Below, piece by piece: positions 38,669 to 46,801 of a stretch of 64,000 nt of DNA; position 1 is the first letter of the stretch; the number at the start of each line of letters is the position of its first letter. The notes beneath the pieces were generated by a model, which searched no databases, was not told where the DNA came from, and saw nothing but the letters and a program-made list of their open reading frames with translations. The stretch is from NCBI GenBank assembly GCA_000378885.1, contig KB900456.1, positions 301,385-365,384 on the forward strand. Direction: 5' to 3'. The DNA comes from an actinobacterium SCGC AAA044-N04. GTDB taxonomy: Bacteria > Actinomycetota > Actinomycetes > Nanopelagicales > Nanopelagicaceae. The translations under genes were made by a program, and so were the position numbers.

Positions 38669-40105
38669 ATGTTTGAGTCACTCACCTCGCGTTTTAGTAG
38701 CGCATTTTCATCGCTGCGCTCACGCGGCAAATTAAGCAGTGCTGATATTGATGCGACTTGTAGTGAGATTCGCCAAGCGTTGCTGGAATCTGATGTTGCT
38801 CTATCTGTGGTGGAAAGTTTTGTCGAGCAGGTGCGTGAGAAATCCTTAGCCGCACTTGCAACAATGCAGTCCGGAACTAATCAAGGTCAAGCTATCTTCG
38901 AGATCGTTAATGCATCCCTTATTGAAATTCTTGGGGGAGAAGCACGCAGAGTCCGTTTTGCAAAGAATCCACCGACGGTAATTATGTTGGCAGGTTTACA
39001 GGGTGCCGGTAAAACTACTTTGGCCGGAAAGCTTGCAAAGTTTTATGCCGACCAGGGAAACACACCTCTACTAGTTGCATCTGATTTACAGCGACCAAAT
39101 GCTGTAACTCAACTACAAGTTGTTGGTGAGAGCATTGGTGTTCCAGTCTTTGCACCAGAACCAGGAAATGGTGTTGGTGATCCAGTAAAAGTTGCTAAGA
39201 GTGGTATCGAATATGCAAAATCAAAGCTCTACAACATGGTCATTGTTGATACGGCGGGCCGTTTGGGTATTGATGAAGAGTTAATGAAGCAAGCCGCAGA
39301 TATTCGAGATGCCGTTAATCCCGACGAGATCCTCTTCGTAGTCGATGCCATGATTGGTCAAGACGCTGTTAGAACCTCACAAGCATTCTTAGATGGCGTT
39401 GGCTTTGACGGAGTTGTATTAACCAAACTCGATGGTGATGCTCGCGGTGGTGCGGCCCTTTCAATTGCTTCCATAACCAAGCGTCCGATTATGTTTGCAT
39501 CTACTGGCGAAAAGCTCAGTGATTTTGATATTTTCTATCCAGACCGAATGGCATCTCGCATTCTCGGAATGGGCGATGTTGCAACTCTTGCTGAGCAAGC
39601 TAAAAAGGCTTTTGATGGTGATACATCTGCAAAGCTGGAGGCTAAGTTTGCAAGCGGTGAGGATTTCACTTTAGAAGATTTCTTAGAGCAGTTACAGGCC
39701 ATGTCCAAGATGGGCTCAATGTCTAAGTTACTGGGAATGTTGCCAGGTGCTGGGGCGATGAAGAAACAGATTGAAAACTTTGATGAAGGTGAGATAGTTC
39801 GTACTAAAGCAATTGTGCAATCAATGACTCCAACAGAGCGACGCGATCCAAAAGTTCTCAACGGCTCACGACGTGCGCGAATTGCCCTTGGCTCTGGTCG
39901 CAAAGTCTCTGATGTGAATAATTTGGTGGATCGCTTTTCTGCAGCCCAAAAGATGATGAAGCAGGTGCGAAATGGCGGTATGCCGCAGGGCATGGGCGGC
40001 ATGGGTCTTCCTGCAATGCCTAAGGCAGCAAATAAGAGCGCTGCGCCTAAGAAGAAGTCCAAATCTGGCAATCCAGCCAAACGAGCCCTGGAAGAGGGGC
40101 AATAA
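38669..40105 (+). CDS. ffh: Signal recognition particle protein
   Basis: Ffh binds signal peptides and 4.5S RNA. The 478-aa protein has the N domain, the G domain with GLQGAGKT at 109-116, DTAGRLGID and TKLDGDARGG, and a methionine-rich M domain (MGSMSKLLGMLPGAGAMKK, GGMPQGMGGMG) with a lysine-rich end. TAGTCT lies nine bases before the ATG, a looser fit to the leaderless pattern. Confidence 0.96.
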   Translation: MFESLTSRFSSAFSSLRSRGKLSSADIDATCSEIRQALLESDVALSVVESFVEQVREKSLAALATMQSGTNQGQAIFEIVNASLIEILGGEARRVRFAKNPPTVIMLAGLQGAGKTTLAGKLAKFYADQGNTPLLVASDLQRPNAVTQLQVVGESIGVPVFAPEPGNGVGDPVKVAKSGIEYAKSKLYNMVIVDTAGRLGIDEELMKQAADIRDAVNPDEILFVVDAMIGQDAVRTSQAFLDGVGFDGVVLTKLDGDARGGAALSIASITKRPIMFASTGEKLSDFDIFYPDRMASRILGMGDVATLAEQAKKAFDGDTSAKLEAKFASGEDFTLEDFLEQLQAMSKMGSMSKLLGMLPGAGAMKKQIENFDEGEIVRTKAIVQSMTPTERRDPKVLNGSRRARIALGSGRKVSDVNNLVDRFSAAQKMMKQVRNGGMPQGMGGMGLPAMPKAANKSAAPKKKSKSGNPAKRALEEGQ

Positions 40106-40151
40106 AGCTCGATTTCACCTTTGCCACCCTTAGATGGCAGAATTGGGCACC

Positions 40152-40182
40152 TGTTGATGGGGCCCTCTACCCCCGTTCAACA
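40152..40182. repeat. Hairpin between ffh and rpsP
   Basis: TGTTGA pairs with TCAACA, and an inner GGGG pairs with CCCC, within 31 bases of the 163-base ffh-rpsP gap. There is no T run. It may mark the end of ffh transcription or act as an operator. Confidence 0.4.
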
Positions 40183-40210
40183 TCCACGACCGATAGTTGT
40201 ATGTAATTGA

Positions 40211-40239
40211 TTGCGCACCCCGCTGCGATTGATTTTTAT
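40211..40239 (+). promoter_or_regulatory. Candidate promoter of rpsP
   Basis: TTGCGC (40211-40216) and TTTTAT (40234-40239) are 17 bases apart, a possible -35/-10 pair. An ACAGGAG ribosome site follows at 40251-40257. The match is loose. Confidence 0.3.
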
Positions 40240-40268
40240 GACACACATAAACAGGAGCACAACCTCAC

Positions 40269-40823
40269 TTGGCTACAAAAATTCGTTTAATGCGCATGGG
40301 TAAAATCCGCACACCATTTTTCCGAGTAGTTGTTACAGACTCTCGCAAGGCACGTAACGGTCTTTCAATTGAAGAAATTGGTCGTTATGTTCCAGGACAA
40401 GAACCATCACTTATTGAGATCAACTCAGAGCGTGCTCTGTACTGGCTTGGTGTTGGTGCACAACCATCAGAGGCTGTAGAGGCTCTTCTGAAGGTCACTG
40501 GAGATTGGCAAAAATTTAAGGGTCTTCCTGGAACTGAAGGCACGCTTCGTGTCGCAGCTCCAAAGGTCGGCAAGCATGTTGCTTATGAAGCAGCTATGAA
40601 GCAGGCAATGGATGAACCAAAGGAAGGTGCAACTACTCTTAAGAAGAAAGCACAAGAGAAGTTAGCTGCAAAGGCAAACCCAGTTGTTGAAGAGGCAGTA
40701 GTTGAAGCACCAGTTGCTGAAGCTGCAGTCGAGGAAGTTGTTGAAGCGCCAGCAGAGGCAGCAGTTGAAACTGTTGCAGAAGCTGTTGTTGAAACACCAA
40801 CTGTAGAAGCGGCTGCCGAATAA
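40269..40823 (+). CDS. rpsP: 30S ribosomal protein S16 with long acidic tail
   Basis: Residues 1-~85 are ordinary S16 ([11 protein letters not shown]..., [16 protein letters not shown]). Residues ~86-184 are an added tail that first has Lys/Ala helices, then a Val/Glu/Ala-rich low-complexity run from ~138. S16 is usually 80-90 aa, but actinobacterial forms often carry such extensions. The start is TTG 40269 after ACAGGAG. It leads the rpsP-khpA-rimM-trmD operon. Confidence 0.95.
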   Translation: MATKIRLMRMGKIRTPFFRVVVTDSRKARNGLSIEEIGRYVPGQEPSLIEINSERALYWLGVGAQPSEAVEALLKVTGDWQKFKGLPGTEGTLRVAAPKVGKHVAYEAAMKQAMDEPKEGATTLKKKAQEKLAAKANPVVEEAVVEAPVAEAAVEEVVEAPAEAAVETVAEAVVETPTVEAAAE

Positions 40824-40825
40824 CA

Positions 40826-41065
40826 ATGATGGATGAAGCCCTAGAGCATTTAGTAAAGGGAATCGTCGATAATCCCGATGATGTAGTTGTTGCTGAAAAG
40901 AATCATCGTCGTGGAACAACTCTCGAGGTTCGTGTGAACCCTGAAGATATTGGCAAAGTTATTGGTCGTAATGGTCGCACTGCAAAGGCACTTCGCACAG
41001 TCTTAAGTGCAATTGCAGGACGTACTGTTCGCGTCGATCTCATCGAGACCGACGAAGCACGCTAA
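40826..41065 (+). CDS. khpA: KH-domain RNA-binding protein
   Basis: A 79-aa protein that is a single KH domain with the GxxG loop GRNG near 49-52 (DIGKVIGRNGRTAKALR). It belongs to the KhpA/YlqC family, which binds RNA and in firmicutes pairs with KhpB to affect cell elongation. The position between rpsP and rimM is conserved. It starts two bases after rpsP. Confidence 0.93.
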   Translation: MMDEALEHLVKGIVDNPDDVVVAEKNHRRGTTLEVRVNPEDIGKVIGRNGRTAKALRTVLSAIAGRTVRVDLIETDEAR

Positions 41066-41067
41066 CA

Positions 41068-41571
41068 ATGCGTTTACTCGTGGGGCGCATCGGTCGCGCC
41101 CACGGAATTCTTGGAGAAGCGACGATTGAGGTTCGAACTGATGAACCTGATCGTCGTTTTGCCATTGGTAACAAAGTTCAGACAGATGCCCACGGAGAGC
41201 TAACAATTACTTCTGGCCGAGTCCATAACGGCATTTTATTGCTGGGGTTTAACGGCATCACTGATCGCAATGGAATAGAAAAGCTGCGCAATACTTTGAT
41301 TTATTGCGATGTGGATATCAATGAGCCAGGTATTGATGAAGATGATTATCACGTGCTTCAACTCGTTGGGTGTTCGGCTGAGCTTGAATCTGGGCAAGTA
41401 ATTGGTGAAGTAAGCGATGTAGTTAATCTTCCTGGGCAAGATTTGTTAGCAATTAAGACAGAAACTGGCGAAATGCTAATTCCATTCGTGCATCAACTAG
41501 TTCCTGTGGTTGATATTGCTGCTCGTAGAGTTGTTGTAATCCCACCTGATATGTCAGGGGAAATGAAATGA
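41068..41571 (+). CDS. rimM: Ribosome maturation factor RimM
   Basis: A 167-aa protein with the RimM N-terminal barrel (VGRIGRAHGILGEATIEVRTDEPDRRF) and a C-terminal PRC domain (LPGQDLLAIKTETGEMLIPFV). It helps assemble the 30S head. The start is two bases after khpA, and the stop overlaps trmD (ATGA). Confidence 0.94.
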   Translation: MRLLVGRIGRAHGILGEATIEVRTDEPDRRFAIGNKVQTDAHGELTITSGRVHNGILLLGFNGITDRNGIEKLRNTLIYCDVDINEPGIDEDDYHVLQLVGCSAELESGQVIGEVSDVVNLPGQDLLAIKTETGEMLIPFVHQLVPVVDIAARRVVVIPPDMSGEMK

Positions 41572-42236
41572 AAATTGATGCTGTAACGATATTTCCTGAA
41601 TATTTCGCACCACTCAAACTCTCTCTTTTAGGTAAAGCACAAGAGAGTGGGATTGTTGAATTTGGTATTCACGATCTGCGCAGCTTTGCTACAAATGTTC
41701 ACAATCAAGTAGATGACACGCCTTATGGAGGCGGTGCTGGCATGGTGATGATGCCTGAAGTATGGGGAAAAGCTCTAGATCCATTGATGAGTGCTCAAAG
41801 CGATTTAATTATTCTGACTCCGGCAGGCAGGCGCTTTGACCAGCCAATGGCAGCTAAGTTTTCCAAGGCATCTCATCTAGTTTTTGCTTGTGGTCGATAT
41901 GAAGGTATTGATGATCGAGTGCGTCAGCATTATCTTTCCAAGAATCATCGTGTTCATGAAGTATCAATTGGTGATTACGTTTTAGGTGGTGGAGAAGTTG
42001 CATCCCTTGTGATGATTGAAGCCATCACTCGGTTAATCCCGGGTGTCCTCGGAAATCCTGAATCACTTGCCGAAGAGTCACATAATCAGGAGGGGTATCT
42101 TGAATATCCCAGCTTCACAAAACCTCAGAATTGGCGTGATATCCCAGTTCCTGAGATTTTATTAAGTGGAAATCACGGCGAAATCGCTAAGTGGCGGGCA
42201 GCACAAGCAATTGAGCGTGCAAAAGAGAACTTATAA
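41568..42236 (+). CDS. trmD: tRNA (guanine(37)-N1)-methyltransferase
   Basis: TrmD methylates G37 of tRNAs to prevent frameshifting. The 222-aa SPOUT protein has MKIDAVTIFPEYF at its start, DDTPYGGGAGMVM and the knot motif GDYVLGGGEVA. The next gene in most bacteria, rplS (L19), is absent; an unrelated desaturase follows. The start overlaps rimM by 4 bases. Confidence 0.96.
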   Translation: MKIDAVTIFPEYFAPLKLSLLGKAQESGIVEFGIHDLRSFATNVHNQVDDTPYGGGAGMVMMPEVWGKALDPLMSAQSDLIILTPAGRRFDQPMAAKFSKASHLVFACGRYEGIDDRVRQHYLSKNHRVHEVSIGDYVLGGGEVASLVMIEAITRLIPGVLGNPESLAEESHNQEGYLEYPSFTKPQNWRDIPVPEILLSGNHGEIAKWRAAQAIERAKENL

Positions 42237-42261
42237 CTGGGCAGTAACCCAAGAACTACCG

Positions 42262-42274
42262 TAGCGTTGCGCCT
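42262..42274 (+). promoter_or_regulatory. Leaderless -10 element of the acyl-ACP desaturase gene
   Basis: TAGCGT at 42262-42267 is followed by seven bases and then the ATG. Confidence 0.65.
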
Positions 42275-43243
42275 ATGACTTATGACAGCAAGGCGATTCA
42301 AGCTCGTCTTATTCGAGACCTAGAACCTGTTGTTGCTGTCGAACTTGATCGGCATTTGAAGGTGCAAAAAAATTGGTATCCCCATGAGTATGTCCCATGG
42401 TCTGAGGGTCGCGATTTTGCTGGGCCTCTCAATGGTGATGCATGGGAAGCAAAAGATTCACGTCTGACCCCTGTTGCTCAAGATTCTTTAATTCTTAATT
42501 TATTAACTGAAGACAATTTGCCGAGCTATCACACTGAAATTGCTCTCTCAATGGGCCGTGATGGTGCCTGGGGAACGTGGATTGAACGTTGGACGGCCGA
42601 AGAGGCACGTCACAGCATTGTTATTCGCGACTACTTAATGGCAACACGCGGTGTTGATCCATATGAACTTGAAGATCTGCGCATGGCACATATGTCATTG
42701 GGTTATCAGACTCCATATGAAAATGACATGTTGCACACCATTGCTTACGTTTCTTTCCAGGAGTTAGCCACACGTATTTCACACCGCAATACTGGCAAGA
42801 TTTCAGATGACCCGATAGCCGAATCCATGATGCAAAGAGTGTCTTTGGATGAAAATCTGCACATGCTTTTCTATCGCAACACATTAGGGGCAGCCCTTGA
42901 TATGGAACCAAATGCCTCCATGCGCGCTATTGCCGATGTAGTAACTAATTTTGATATGCCAGGGGCAAACATGCCAGGCTTTGGTCGAAAGGCCGTTCAG
43001 ATTGCTCTAGCTGGCATTTATGACATGCAGCAGCATTTAGAGGAGGTTGTTGCTCCGGTGCTTCGTGCTTGGAACGTCTTTGATCGCACTGACCTTAGCG
43101 GTGATGGTCTAGCTGCACGCGATGAACTTTCGGCATTCTTGGCCAAGGCCACCACAGAATCCAACCGATTTAATGAAAAACGCGAACTACATTTTGAGCG
43201 TCTCATTGCACGTGGACAAGAACCACTACGAATCATTAAGTAG
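42275..43243 (+). CDS. Acyl-[acyl-carrier-protein] desaturase
   Basis: A 322-aa soluble di-iron desaturase of the plant-stearoyl-ACP-desaturase type, related to DesA1/DesA2 of mycobacteria. The iron ligands are in EEARHSI (~110-116) and DENLHML (~192-198). It introduces a double bond into acyl-ACP, probably to set membrane fluidity. It takes the place where rplS would lie after trmD. Its stop codon forms part of the -10 element of the next gene. Confidence 0.92.
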   Translation: MTYDSKAIQARLIRDLEPVVAVELDRHLKVQKNWYPHEYVPWSEGRDFAGPLNGDAWEAKDSRLTPVAQDSLILNLLTEDNLPSYHTEIALSMGRDGAWGTWIERWTAEEARHSIVIRDYLMATRGVDPYELEDLRMAHMSLGYQTPYENDMLHTIAYVSFQELATRISHRNTGKISDDPIAESMMQRVSLDENLHMLFYRNTLGAALDMEPNASMRAIADVVTNFDMPGANMPGFGRKAVQIALAGIYDMQQHLEEVVAPVLRAWNVFDRTDLSGDGLAARDELSAFLAKATTESNRFNEKRELHFERLIARGQEPLRIIK

Positions 43244-43253
43244 TATTGCCCGC
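43241..43253 (+). promoter_or_regulatory. Leaderless -10 element of the class I amidotransferase gene
   Basis: TAGTAT at 43241-43246 is followed by seven bases and then the ATG at 43254. The first three bases of the element are the desaturase stop codon. Confidence 0.6.
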
Positions 43254-43982
43254 ATGTCTAAACGCGTCCTCTTCATTGAGCATGACCACGTCTCTGCTGG
43301 CGGCCCAATCTGGAAGCAGTTTGAAAAGCGCGGCTATGAAATTTCTCGATTTATAATCGTTGATGAAGAACATGCAAAAGCACCTAACGTCACTCCAGAA
43401 TGGCCAGATTTACTTTCATTTGATGTTGTAGTTGTTATGGGTGCTCCGTATGCAGCTTATGATGATGGCGCAATAGGTAACTGGTTAATTCCTCAAGTTG
43501 CAAAAATGCGTGAGGTTCATAACGCTGGAATCCCAGTTCTAGGAATCTGCTTTGGGGGACAGCTCATGTCTCGTGTTTTGGGTGGGACCGTTTCGCGCTC
43601 ACCATATGCAGAACTCGGTTGGTATGAAGTAGATAGTGATGATGAGAGTTTTATCCCTAAGGGACCTTGGTTTCAATATCACTGGGATCGATTCACTGTT
43701 CCACCTGGAGCTACGGAGATCGCCCGAACTGAACTATGTCCGCAGGCATATCACTTCGGTCGCACATTAGGTCTGCAGTTCCACCCAGAAATTGATTCAG
43801 AAGTTTTGGATATGTGGCTAGCTATGGATGGTGGATGCGCTGAAGTTGAGTCTGAGGGAGTGGTTGTGGATCAGCTGCGCGCAGAGACTAGAAAATTAGA
43901 GGCAGAAAGCAATCAACGCGGTTACGATTTAGTTGATCAATTTCTTGATCGCATCGCAACCGCACCAATCCGCACAATCTAA
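43254..43982 (+). CDS. Type 1 glutamine amidotransferase (GMP-synthase-like)
   Basis: A 242-aa class I amidotransferase domain with the nucleophile Cys99 in GICFGGQLM and a downstream FHPEID. The layout matches stand-alone GuaA-like amidotransferases (COG0518 type). These hydrolyse glutamine or gamma-glutamyl amides for an unknown acceptor. I start at ATG 43254 because of the -10 box seven bases upstream; the open frame extends back into the desaturase but is a shadow there. It is convergent with the amine cassette, and a gamma-glutamyl hydrolase role (PuuD-like) is possible but not proved. Confidence 0.82.
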   Translation: MSKRVLFIEHDHVSAGGPIWKQFEKRGYEISRFIIVDEEHAKAPNVTPEWPDLLSFDVVVVMGAPYAAYDDGAIGNWLIPQVAKMREVHNAGIPVLGICFGGQLMSRVLGGTVSRSPYAELGWYEVDSDDESFIPKGPWFQYHWDRFTVPPGATEIARTELCPQAYHFGRTLGLQFHPEIDSEVLDMWLAMDGGCAEVESEGVVVDQLRAETRKLEAESNQRGYDLVDQFLDRIATAPIRTI

Positions 43983-45341
43983 TTAGTCGTTAGAGATAAA
44001 TACGTTCTTTAACTCTGTGTAAGAATCAACTGCATCTGGGCCTAAACCACGTCCAAGACCTGATTGCTTAAAGCCACCAAAAGGTGTCCAGAAACGAACT
44101 GAAGAATTTGAATTCACAGACAGTGCACCCGATTCAATTGCACGTGAAACGCGAAGAGCACGTCCCACATCTCTTGTCCAGATAGAACCAGATAAACCAT
44201 ATTCGCTATCATTTGCCATCTGGATGCCTTCAGCTTCATCTTCAAAAGTTAAGACTGAGACAACAGGGCCGAAGATCTCTTCACGCCACGATTTGGCTTG
44301 GGCATTTTTAGGAAGCAAAACAGTGGGTGGCATCCAATAACCAGGCCCTGAAGGGGCGGATCCTTGGAAAGCAATTTTTTCATCGAGATAAGACTCAACG
44401 ACATCAAACTGCTTCTTAGAAATCAGCGGTCCCATTTCAGCACTTGCAAGGTTTGGATCTTCGCAGCGGAACTTCTTAACCGCGACTTCGAAATGTTCCA
44501 TGAACTTATCGAATGCCGACTTTTGCACAAGAATTCGTGAACGAGCACAGCAATCTTGGCCAGCATTATCAAAGACTGCGCCAGGTGCTCCAGCTGCTGC
44601 TTTTTCTATATCTGCATCAGCAAAGATGATGTTGGCGCTCTTTCCACCAAGCTCAAGTGTTACACGCTTCACCTGATCGGCGCATCCGGCCATGATCTGC
44701 TTTCCGACTTCAGTTGAACCGGTAAAGCCAACTTTTCGTACTAATGGATGTGTGACAAAGCGATTACCAACAACGCTGCCTTTGCCGGGAAGTATGTTGA
44801 GAACACCTTCAGGAATTCCAGCGAGCAATGCAAGTTCGCCTAGACGAATAGCTGTTAGCGGTGTGTATTCAGCAGGTTTTAGTACAACAGTATTTCCAGC
44901 AGCTAGCGCTGGAGCAAAGCCCCAACCAGCAATAGGCATAGGAAAGTTCCAAGGAACAATAATTCCAACAACACCTAGAGGTTCTTTAAAAGTTATATCT
45001 ACTCCACCTGGAACTGGAATCTGCTTACCGAATAAGCGCTCTGGGGCTGCTGAGTAATACATCAGCGTATTAGCGACATTGTCTGCTTCCCAGAGTGCAT
45101 TGCCTCGTGTGTGGCCAGCATTAGTGATTTCTAACTGTGCCAATTCTTCACGGTGATCTGTTACAACTTGTGAGAAAGCGCGAAGCAAGCGGGCGCGCTC
45201 ACCAGGTGTGACTTTTTTCCAGCTTTCAAAAGCTTTAGCAGCCTTTGCAATAACTGCATCAGTTTGTTCCAAATCTAAATGAGGAACATTCTTAACAATC
45301 GCTTCTGTGGCAGGGTTGATTACATCATATGAAGTAGACAC
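43983..45341 (-). CDS. Aldehyde dehydrogenase (gamma-glutamyl-aminoaldehyde type)
   Basis: A 452-aa NAD(P)-dependent aldehyde dehydrogenase with Rossmann motif FTGSTEVGK, Glu230 in LELGGKSAN and the catalytic Cys264 in GQDCCA. Two adjacent cysteines at the active site are unusual. It lies seven bases after the GS gene and is probably co-transcribed. Paired with a gamma-glutamyl-amine synthetase it probably oxidises gamma-glutamyl-aminoaldehyde (PuuC-like step) or a related aldehyde. The start ATG is close to the GS stop. Confidence 0.85.
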   Translation of the reverse strand: MSTSYDVINPATEAIVKNVPHLDLEQTDAVIAKAAKAFESWKKVTPGERARLLRAFSQVVTDHREELAQLEITNAGHTRGNALWEADNVANTLMYYSAAPERLFGKQIPVPGGVDITFKEPLGVVGIIVPWNFPMPIAGWGFAPALAAGNTVVLKPAEYTPLTAIRLGELALLAGIPEGVLNILPGKGSVVGNRFVTHPLVRKVGFTGSTEVGKQIMAGCADQVKRVTLELGGKSANIIFADADIEKAAAGAPGAVFDNAGQDCCARSRILVQKSAFDKFMEHFEVAVKKFRCEDPNLASAEMGPLISKKQFDVVESYLDEKIAFQGSAPSGPGYWMPPTVLLPKNAQAKSWREEIFGPVVSVLTFEDEAEGIQMANDSEYGLSGSIWTRDVGRALRVSRAIESGALSVNSNSSVRFWTPFGGFKQSGLGRGLGPDAVDSYTELKNVFISND

Positions 45342-45347
45342 GGTTAT

Positions 45348-46706
45348 TTAGAACCTTTCGAAGTTGCGGACTAATTCCCAATCGGTGATTGCTTTGCCAT
45401 AAGCTGCAATTTCAATCTTGGCCATGTTTGCATAATGAGCTTGAACCTCAGCACCAAAAGTTTCCTCAACCCATGCAGAGTTTTCCCATAGCGCAAGTGA
45501 TTCATTCATTGATGAAGGAACACGCTGTGAATCTGAGGCGTACGCATTTCCTGTGAAAGCTGGTTCTAAAACCATCTTGTTCTTAATTCCATCCAAGCCT
45601 GCAGCGATGATTCCAGAAACAGCTAAATATGGATTTACATCTCCACCTGCAACACGGTTTTCAAGACGAAGGCTTGCACCTTTTCCAACTAAGCGAAGGG
45701 CACATGTGCGGTTATCGCGGCCCCAGCGGATAGCTGTTGGGGCAAATGAGCCTGGAACATAGCGCTTATAAGAGTTGATGTTAGGTGCAAAGAGCAAAGA
45801 CATTTCGCGCATATGCGCAATTTGTCCCGCGATAAACTGGCGGCCAAGATCACTTAAACCCTGCTCTTTATCTGAATCATCAGCCATCACTATAGAACCA
45901 TCTAGGCCACGGAATGATAGGTGAATGTGTGAAGAGTTACCTTCCTTTTCATTTGGCTTAGCCATGAAAGTAAGTGCATAACCATCTTGTGATGCGATTT
46001 CTTTTGCACCGTTCTTATAGATGACGTGGTTATCGCAATTTGAAAGGGCATCAGAGTACTTAAAGGCAATTTCATGCTGGCCAAAGTTACATTCACCCTT
46101 AACTGACTCAACGGTCATTCCTGCTTTTGCCATAGACAAACGGATTCTGCGCAAAAGTGGCTCAATACGAGATCCACCTAAAATTGAATAATCGACGTTG
46201 TATTGATTGACAGGAATAAGGTTCTTATAGCCCTTGTTCCAGGCTTCTTCATAGGTGTCTTTGTACACCACGAACTCAAGCTCAGTTCCGCACATCGCTT
46301 CCATGCCCGCATCTTTAAGAGCTTTAACTTGCTTGCGAAGTATTTGGCGGGGAGAGGCAACAACATCTGTGTGATCTAGCCACTGCACATCGGCCAATAC
46401 AAGTGCTGCACCTTCTTGCCAATCAATCATGCGCAAGGTGTCCATATCTGGAACCAAAGCAAAGTCGCTATAGCCACGTTCCCACGAGGACATCTCGTAT
46501 CCGTCAACGGTATTCATATCGACATCGACTGCTAGAAGATAGTTGCAACCTTCAGTACCGTGCTTGAGCACTTCATCTAGGAAGAAAGTTCCATGGATGC
46601 GCTTACCTGTTAAGCGGCCCTGCATATCGGTCATGGCTACTACAACGGTATCTATTTCACCGCTTTTGATCTTGGCTGTTAAATCAGCAATCGTCATTGA
46701 TGTCAT
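45348..46706 (-). CDS. Glutamine synthetase family protein, gamma-glutamyl-amine synthetase type
   Basis: A 452-aa GS-fold enzyme with CGTELEFVVYK, GECNFGQHEIAF, NSSHIHLSF, APNINSYKRYVPGSFAPT and ENRVAGGDVNPYLA (motifs read in order through the protein). The ENRVAGGDVNPYLA-type end and the GQHEI/NSSHIH details resemble GlnA3/GlnA4 and PuuA, which join glutamate to amines such as putrescine or ethanolamine, rather than GlnA1. I start at ATG 46706 (MTSMTIADL), with TAGGCT seven bases upstream. It lies next to an aldehyde dehydrogenase and an APC permease. Confidence 0.8.
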   Translation of the reverse strand: MTSMTIADLTAKIKSGEIDTVVVAMTDMQGRLTGKRIHGTFFLDEVLKHGTEGCNYLLAVDVDMNTVDGYEMSSWERGYSDFALVPDMDTLRMIDWQEGAALVLADVQWLDHTDVVASPRQILRKQVKALKDAGMEAMCGTELEFVVYKDTYEEAWNKGYKNLIPVNQYNVDYSILGGSRIEPLLRRIRLSMAKAGMTVESVKGECNFGQHEIAFKYSDALSNCDNHVIYKNGAKEIASQDGYALTFMAKPNEKEGNSSHIHLSFRGLDGSIVMADDSDKEQGLSDLGRQFIAGQIAHMREMSLLFAPNINSYKRYVPGSFAPTAIRWGRDNRTCALRLVGKGASLRLENRVAGGDVNPYLAVSGIIAAGLDGIKNKMVLEPAFTGNAYASDSQRVPSSMNESLALWENSAWVEETFGAEVQAHYANMAKIEIAAYGKAITDWELVRNFERF

Positions 46707-46719
46707 GCCCAATAGCCTA
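46707..46719 (-). promoter_or_regulatory. Leaderless -10 element of the GS-family gene
   Basis: On the minus strand TAGGCT (46714-46719) is followed by seven bases and the ATG at 46706. The hexamer is one arm of a larger palindrome (46713-46747). Confidence 0.6.
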
Positions 46720-46747
46720 ACGATTTAAGCCCTTAAAATCTAGGCTA
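46713..46747. promoter_or_regulatory. 35-bp nested palindrome over the GS promoter
   Basis: TAGCCTA (46713-46719) and TAGGCTA (46741-46747) form a perfect 7-bp inverted repeat. They enclose GATTTAAG-CC-CTTAAAATC (46722-46740), a second dyad with one extra A. The element spans from the -10 to the expected -35 of the GS gene and touches the upstream terminator. It is a strong operator candidate; the regulator is unknown. Confidence 0.6.
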
Positions 46748-46790
46748 AAAAAATCCCCCCGCACTTTGCGTGCGGGGGGATTTATGAGAG
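46744..46790 (-). terminator. Rho-independent terminator of the permease gene
   Basis: A perfect 14-bp stem (46751-46764 with 46770-46783) with a 5-base loop. On the minus strand it is followed by a run of seven T. It sits between the permease stop (46802) and the GS promoter, so the permease and the GS-aldehyde dehydrogenase pair are separate transcripts. Confidence 0.9.
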
Positions 46791-46801
46791 TTATAACTCT
46801 T

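Noticed and set aside
39535-40080. 181-codon minus-strand open frame inside ffh
   Set aside because: Mirror of the Ffh M domain, without start signal or homology.
46751-46783. Long perfect inverted repeat considered as an insertion-sequence end or attachment site
   Set aside because: The stem-loop with a T run after a permease stop is a textbook terminator, and no transposase or target duplication is present.
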